Assembly (NCBI GenBank): GCA_038025085.1 | Contig: CM076151.1 | Coordinates: 5,693,001-5,757,000, forward strand | Direction of reading: 5' to 3' | Source of the DNA: Tetragonia tetragonoides | Lineage: Eukaryota; Streptophyta; Magnoliopsida; Caryophyllales; Aizoaceae | DNA length: 64,000 nt | In this document: piece after piece, positions 58,296 to 64,000 of the stretch | How positions within the stretch are numbered: position 1 is the stretch's first letter | Layout of the letters: each line of letters begins with the position of its first letter | The notes under the pieces: model-generated | Told to the model about the DNA's origin: nothing | The model's database searches: none | Seen by the model: only the letters and a program-made list of their open reading frames with translations | Made by a program: the position numbers and the translations under genes

Positions 58296-61200
58296 ATGGC
58301 GACCAAAAAATCCAAATCCAAAACCACCCCAAAAACCACCACACCCCAAAAGAAGAAAAGCAAACACAATATCTCAGACCTAAAAACCCTAGGTCACGAA
58401 CTCCTCTCTTCACGAGCTCACATCAACAACTTACCTCTTCTTCTCACTTACATCTCCCCTTCTTCTCCACCTCATTACGTTCTCGAATCTCTTCTCTCTC
58501 TCCAATCCTTCTTCTCTCCTGTTCTCTCTGACCTCCCTCCTCCTTCCTCGTCGTCGTCGTCAAAGGTTTCTCTCTCCTCCGATGGTGGTACTGATCCCGA
58601 GGTCATTTATCGGACTTGGCTTCGGGCGAAGTTCGATGAGCTCGTCAATTCGCTTGTGGATATTGTGGTTTCTCCTCATTGTGAGGAGACATTGAAGGTG
58701 AATTTTGATTGTTTTTAGGGTTTTGATTTTGAGCTTGCGGTGAATTTGGACTGCTTGAACTAGAATAGAGTCTATATATGTCGAGAAGTACAGGTTTGGA
58801 TGGATAATTATCGAATAAGATTGTTAAGTTCTAATTTTGAGCCACTCGGGTTGCGTGTAAATGTGCAATCAATGTTTTAGTTGCGTGTAAATGTGATTCT
58901 GCAGCTACTAGAATTGTACTCCGTGATATTAGAATTAAAGCGAATGCTATTGATGCATTGACTGATATACCTAATTTAGTTCTGGATGTGCTTATTTATA
59001 TGGGTGCCACTGTTGGTTTGATTGCTCCATTCTAGTTCTTCATATTCTTCATGACAAAATCTTCTTTTGTTGTTTATGTTTAATAGGAGGTTGTGCTCGA
59101 TACAATAATGGAATTTGTGAAGCTTGGGAATGGAGGGAACTTTTATTCTTCTTTATATCACAAGCTTATTCAGGCCATTGTGAGTGATAAATTTATGAGC
59201 TTTCTGTCTCTTTGTTTTTGTTGAATACCAATATATCATTGACAATAGTTGTTTAGGTTGGCTGAATTTTGGTTGTTGCCTTGATGTATGTTCTCTCTGA
59301 TTTGCAGGTTCATTCTTCCTTAGAAGTTGAATCAATGCTAGAAGCCCTCGCATCTACGTACTTTAAGTACATTGATGTACGGTATGCCCGTTTTCTAATT
59401 TCTTTGTCCCTCACTGTTAGCTACTGATACTCTGCCTGGTTTTCTTTTAAGTTATGTGCTACTCTTTCATTCTGTTACATACTCATAGACCATTTTTGGT
59501 ACAGTTATTTTACCTTCATCACCATTGAAAAGTTATGTAAAACGCTGGAGTCAAACAATAGCTCAGGTATTTAATTTTATACCCCCTGTGATATTTTGGA
59601 CATTCTAGTAGATTGCTGCTTCTAATCATTGTGTCATCTGTTGACTAATTGTACAATGCAATTTACCTATTATTTTCTAGGTGAAGTTGTGGCTGAAGGA
59701 GGAGGCAACTCAAGGGCAAGGTTAGTTTGCCCCCATGCCTATCCATTCCTTGTTTCGTCTGATTGGTGTGGTGGTGACAATTATATATATTTGCACTATT
59801 ATTGTGATTTTGCATTTTCTTAAGCTGAATTTGTATGAGAACTTCACGGCAGGATACCTTTTTCAGTGAATAAAAGCCTAGAATCCTGGACTGATCATAT
59901 TAGGTATTCAATCAGTGAGTGAACTTGTTACCTATTATATATTGGAGAATGAAAGGTGGGGGGGGGGGGGAAGGTTCCACTAAAAAAAGAGAAAAAGAAA
60001 GGGCTGGAAAAAAGTCAAAATGTCAGAGAATCTTTGTGTGCTTACAATGTTTTATGTTTTTGTATTTTCGGTACCTTCTGTGGGTGTTTCCTTTCTTTTT
60101 TAGATAAGAAAAAATTGTGTTAGTGAAAGACAACATTACATTCTAAGAGTACAAGGAGTCCAATTACAGTCAGCCCCCAGTGAAGCATAAATCTTTGTAA
60201 CAGGATAACTCTAAAAACATCCAGCAGCCTTGGCCCACAAAGAGGCTAAGTAGACTACCTATCTCACAACATATCTGTCGGTATTTCCTTTAAGTTGGGA
60301 GAGTTCAAGAACTGAAATAAGGTAGCATAAATGTGTAACAGGATAGCTGTGAAAACACCCATATTAGGTATTCAATCAGTGAGTGAACTTGTTACCTATT
60401 ATATATTGGAGAATGAAAGGTGGGGGGGGGGGGGAAGGTTCCACTAAAAAAAGAGAAAAAGAAAGGGCTGGAAAAAAGTCAAAATGTCAGAGAATCTTTG
60501 TGTGCTTACAATGTTTTATGTTTTTGTATTTTCGGTACCTTCTGTGGGTGTTTCCTTTCTTTTTTAGATAAGAAAAAATTGTGTTAGTGAAAGACAACAT
60601 TACATTCTAAGAGTACAAGGAGTCCAATTACAGTCAGCCCCCAGTGAAGCATAAATCTTTGTAACAGGATAACTCTAAAAACATCCAGCAGCCTTGGCCC
60701 ACAAAGAAGCTAAGTAGACTACCTATCTCACAACATATCTGTCGGTATTTCCTTTAAGTTGGGAGAGTTCAAGAACTGAAATAAGGTAGCATAAATGTGG
60801 ATAGCTGTGAAAACACCCATCAGCCCTAGCTCACAAAGAGGCTAATTAGACTACCCTATCCCACAAGGCCACAACATATCTGTGGGTATTTCCTTAAATC
60901 TGGGAGAGTTCAAGAATTGAAATAAGGGTATTAGTAGTAAAAAGAATAGGTTCCCTATTTCATTGATTCTGTTAGAAAGTTTATTTCTTCTTTTCCAGAT
61001 CTTATAGGGGTATAAATTCATTAGCTTGCTACTTGCTAGAGAATTATGGTGCCTTGTTATGATTATTGATCTTGACAATGACAATACTTCCCTTCTCTCT
61101 CTCTCTCTCTCTCCCCCTCCCTGATATCGCTTTTAAATATCTTCTCTTTCCCTGTTTGTCTCCTTTTTCTCTCTTTTTTTCCGTCTTTCTCCCTAGTGCT

Positions 61201-63171
61201 TGAATTTCTGGTCCCCTTGCCTGAAAAGGGAAATAATTCCAAATGGGTACGCTGCAAATGGCTGTAATCCCTGAGGCAAATTCATGAATAAATATAACTG
61301 TGGCTTCTGGAAACACTTGAACTGGATTCCGGGCATAGGGTAGGATATTCCTATAATGCAGGCTCGATTGAGTTTCTTAATTTATTCAGTTGATTTCTGG
61401 TACAGTTAATTTAACTTGTTTATATGGCCTGGCTCTGCTGTCTTAATGTAGAGGATTCCTGATGCTCTTATTTTATTGTTTTCTGAACAGCTTGGAGTGG
61501 TCTATAAAAAAGATTTACTTCATGCTATCACGTATTCCTCCTCTGGGAACCTTTGTTGAAAATACTGAGATCGAGACGTGGAGCGCAGGTTATTACACTT
61601 CTATGCTCTTGGTGTTTGGGCTTGCCTGATCATTAGAATTGCTTGTTAGTATGGACTTCCTATCTGTTAATCCTCTTTATGTTTGGTTAGTTTGTTAGGA
61701 TATTCTGAGAAACCAGTTGTTCTTGTCCTCTTGTCCCACAACGCAGCACCATGACCCATTGCGCAACACCCTTGTCCCATGACTCACAGCGCGAACGCGC
61801 CATGTCCTATGCCCAGCGAGCGCCATGTCTCAGCGCCCTAGCGAGCGACATGTCTCAGCGCCCTAGCGAGCGACATTGTCCCAACACCCAGTGTGCGACA
61901 TGTTCCATGTCTCGGCGCCCAGCGAGCGACATGTGCTATGTCCCATGTCCATGGGTGAAATCGGAGTTCGGGGACCTGGATGACCGTCCTGGGGTACCAG
62001 AGATCCTCTTGGGTGACCATAGACCCCCCATAGAAATTTGGGCGAAAACGACACCCGGGCCCGGGAAACCGAAAATCAAAGGCTATAATCCACGTTTTTT
62101 GGGCTTCCCGGAGGCTCCGGAACGAAGGTTGATATTTTCGCACCACAGCGCAAGGGACACCCCTAGGGAACATGGGAGGCCCCCGGGGTCTGCAAACGGG
62201 TCCCCGATAGGCTTGTAAGGGCGTTTATACGGATCACCAATGTAAGGGCCCGAACACCGAAAGCATGGGTGATATCAAAGATCGGGGATCCTGATGACCC
62301 TCCCGGGGCACTAAGGGTCCTCTAGGGTCATTATAGACCTCTCAAAGAAGTTTGGGCAAAAATGATACCCGGGCCCCGGGAAGCCGAAAATGTAGGCTAT
62401 AATCCACGTTTTTTTGGCTCCCGGGAGGCCCCGGAACGAAGGTGGATATTTTTACACCAGATCGCAAGGGACAACCCTAAGAAACATGGGAGGCCCCGGG
62501 TCCGTTATCAGGTCCCTGATAGGCTTGTAAGGGCGTTTCTACGGAATACCAATGTAAAGGCCCGAACACCTAAAGCTTGAGCGATATCGAAGTTCGGGGG
62601 CACCGAGGGTCCTTTAAGGTCATGATAGACCTCTTGAAGATGTTTGGGCAAAAATGACACTCGGGCCCCGGGTCCGTTATCAGGTCCCTGATAGGCTTGT
62701 AAGGGCGTTTCTACGGAATACCAATGTAAAGGCCCGAACACCTAAAGCTTGAGTGATATCGAAGTTCGGGGGCACCGAGGGTCCTTTAAGGTCATGATAG
62801 ACTTCTTGAAGATGTTTGGGCAAAAATGACACTCGGGCCCCGGGAAGCCGAAAACGTAGGCTATAATCCACGTTCTTTTGGCTCCTCTCTCTCTCTCTCT
62901 CTCTCTCCCTCCCCCCCCCCCCCTCTCTTTGTGTGTGCTTGAGCTCTCTGCTTCTTCAGCAAGCATTTAATTTCAATCGTTCTTGGGCTCTTAAGTAAAT
63001 ATTTGTAATGATTTAGTGGTTGCTTCACTTGCTTAGTAATACTTAGCAGCAACTTTGTTAGTGACCCCTGACAGCAACTGGGTCACTGAGGTTTTGCAAT
63101 TCAAAACTACGGGAAAATCACCGGAACGAGATGATAATTATCTGGGTCCCCCTTGTCTAGCTGTTCATGTT

Positions 63172-63214
<43 letters not shown>

Positions 63215-63438
63215 TGCTTCTTCTGAGCTTTTTCTTATATATTTCCAAACTGTTTCCATGAAATGAAGCAGTGTCTGATCTCTTGTTACATGTGAAGATC
63301 CTGGAAGCGCTCTGATTGACCTGATATCTAACCGTTAATTATATAGGTTTCTTATCTAAAGAAGGTGGTCGTCAGGTGCACTCTAAGCATACAGAAGCCA
63401 AAGATAAACAGGAGAATAGAGAAAAATCAGCCCCAAAT
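58296..63438 (+). CDS. NOC4: NOC4-type nucleolar complex / ribosome biogenesis protein (5' part)
   Basis: Seven exons are visible: 58296-58697, 59087-59179, 59308-59381, 59505-59566, 59681-59720, 61491-61588, 63347-63438, giving 287 codons in frame; the gene continues past the right edge. The protein starts with a Lys-rich tail (TKKSKSKTTPKTTTPQKKKS). Then come SDLKTLGHELLSSRAHINNL, PPHYVLESLLSLQSFFSPVL, EVIYRTWLRAKFDELVNSLV, MEFVKLGNGGNFYSSLYHKL and KYIDVRYFTFITIEKLCKTL. These match the N-terminal half of plant NOC4 (Arabidopsis EMB2762, to my recollection At2g17250). NOC4 works with NOP14 in 40S subunit assembly and export. The CBF/MAK21 domain should follow outside the window. Introns 5 and 6 (1770 and 1758 nt) are repeat-filled. 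Confidence 0.93.
59897..60818 (+). repeat. Near-identical ~460-bp tandem duplication in NOC4 intron 5
   Basis: Copy 1 runs from 59897 to 60360 and copy 2 from 60361 to 60818 with a period of 464 bp. Differences I see are one base (gaggctaag versus gaagctaag) and a 6-bp loss near the 3' end of copy 2. Each copy contains a run of about 12 G and a 62-codon open frame of no evident meaning. A more divergent partial third copy follows at about 60819-60930. Confidence 0.93.
60819..60930 (+). repeat. Partial, diverged third copy of the duplicated unit
   Basis: It matches the last quarter of the unit (cacaaagaggctaa, acaacatatctgt, gggagagttcaagaa) with several substitutions and one insertion, so it is older than the recent duplication. 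Confidence 0.75.
61095..61114. repeat. (CT)n microsatellite
   Basis: About nine CT units in the last third of NOC4 intron 5. Confidence 0.85.
61735..62884. repeat. GC-rich minisatellite-like tandem array in NOC4 intron 6
   Basis: A 5' part (61740-61960) has roughly 24-bp units of the form agcgccctagcgagcgacat. From about 61965 a longer unit follows. The landmark gcttgtaagggcg occurs at 62211, 62523 and 62695, giving a 312-bp period and then a 172-bp shortened unit. The 172-bp segments 62500-62671 and 62672-62843 differ at only about two positions. The array is clearly GC-richer than its surroundings, and the open frames in it are incidental. Confidence 0.9.
62885..62930. repeat. (CT)n with poly-C microsatellite at the array edge
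   Basis: About eleven CT units, then a run of about 13 C and further CT. It directly abuts the end of the GC-rich array. Confidence 0.85.
63174..63211. repeat. (CT)n microsatellite
   Basis: About 18 uninterrupted CT units in NOC4 intron 6. Confidence 0.92.
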
Positions 63439-64000
63439 GTGAGTGGTTCTTTTGATTTATACCTGGGATTTTGGTGCATGCGGCGTATGTTTTGCTGTTG
63501 ATAATACAACAAAATTGCTAGGGATGTACTACTGTATCTCACATTTTATTCGCAGTATTTACTTTGATTCTAGCCAAGAAAATATTTAAGTTACATTTTG
63601 ATGACACTTGACATTTTGGGTAAATTTTAGTGAGGTATCACGAGGCTTTAGGTGATTTGGCCATACACCTCTGAGTAAGGTCCTTAAAGGCTTAAACCAA
63701 CCAACATAGAAAAACACCCAAACTAACAAAACTTGAAGGGATAAAGAACGGAAAGGCAGAACTTGCTTTTTAATGAGTTTCTTTTCTCATCCTGGCCTTG
63801 GGTGTTTTTATTCCATTTTTGGGAGGGGCGCTTAGAGTGGTAAGTAGCTCTCACGACTCGAATTACACATTCTACTTTGAACGAGATTCTGTTGTACGAT
63901 GATGGTTTTTTAAATGTAGGTAGCTGGTATTGGGTAACCAACAAGTAACGATGTTTATGAACATAAGTACTGATAAAACTGGCGGAACAAAAAAGTACTG
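63439..64000 (+). other. NOC4 intron 7, start only
   Basis: GT donor at 63439. No NOC4 exon is recognisable before the edge of the window; the minus-strand ORF at 63723-63944 shows no family similarity. Confidence 0.55.

Larger units (their letters stand above)
59721..61490 (+). other. NOC4 intron 5
   Basis: Between the exon ending NSRA and the exon starting LEWSIKKIYF. It contains the ~460-bp tandem duplication at 59897-60818, a partial third copy, and a (CT)n tract near 61095. No exon was found. Confidence 0.75.
61589..63346 (+). other. NOC4 intron 6
   Basis: Between exons ending IETWSA and starting FLSKEGGRQV. Most of it is the GC-rich tandem array at 61735-62884 plus two (CT)n tracts. 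No coding exon was found. Confidence 0.75.

Noticed and set aside
59919..60571. Two identical 62-codon ORFs
   Set aside because: They are duplicates of the same non-coding intron sequence in the tandem duplication and have no family similarity.
61751..62218. 155-codon ORF in NOC4 intron 6
   Set aside because: An artefact of the GC-rich tandem array, which has few stop codons; antisense ORFs of similar length occur over the same repeats.
61735..62884. Regular repeats considered as a CRISPR array
   Set aside because: Units are contiguous without unique spacers, and this is a plant nuclear intron; it is a minisatellite-like array.
62861..63261. Low-complexity Arg/Glu or Ser/Leu ORFs
   Set aside because: Translations of (CT)n microsatellites.

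Overview
This is nuclear genomic DNA from a dicot-like flowering plant. The base composition is AT-rich, the genes are split by many spliceosomal introns, and the spacers and introns hold plant-type SINEs, LINE fragments and MITEs. Every protein-coding gene recognised belongs to a family conserved in land plants. I cannot name the species from the sequence alone. No CRISPR array, prokaryotic operon, viral genome or biosynthetic cluster was seen.

Layout, left to right: (1) 464-727 (+), last exon of a RIBA riboflavin-biosynthesis gene; (2) 2927-8205 (-), a nine-exon bromodomain gene of the plant BRD1/2/13 (BRD7/9-like) type, 740 aa; (3) 9720-12681 (+), a five-exon TANGO2/NRDE-family gene, 263 aa, divergent from the BRD gene; (4) 13557-14152 (-), a two-exon type 4 (Ec) metallothionein, 84 aa, with ABRE-like promoter elements; (5) 14.2-20.1 kb, gene-poor spacer; (6) 20131-21709 (-), a two-exon EXORDIUM/PHI-1 family gene, 356 aa; (7) 21.7-28.3 kb, gene-poor spacer with SINEs, a clean Tourist-like MITE and simple tandem repeats; (8) 28294-45390 (+), a 13-exon EH-domain gene of the AtEH/Pan1 type (TPLATE endocytic complex), 1232 aa, with LINE, SINE and MITE remnants in its introns; (9) 46615-54877 (+), an 18-exon N-acetylglucosaminyltransferase I gene, 444 aa; (10) 58296 to beyond the right edge (+), the 5' part of a NOC4-type ribosome-biogenesis gene.

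The exon models are hand-built from splice signals, reading-frame continuity and family similarity. For every complete gene the exon lengths sum to a multiple of three. The genes do not form a pathway; they are a normal mix of housekeeping and seed or growth genes.

The observations most worth a second look are splicing and repeat architecture. The GnTI gene appears to carry an 85-nt U12-type AT-AC intron and, two introns upstream, a GC-AG intron. The NOC4 gene carries a near-identical ~460-bp tandem duplication in one intron and a GC-rich minisatellite-like array in the next. Downstream of GnTI a retroelement sits inside a SINE, each with its own target-site duplication. I saw no candidate for a wholly new biological system.
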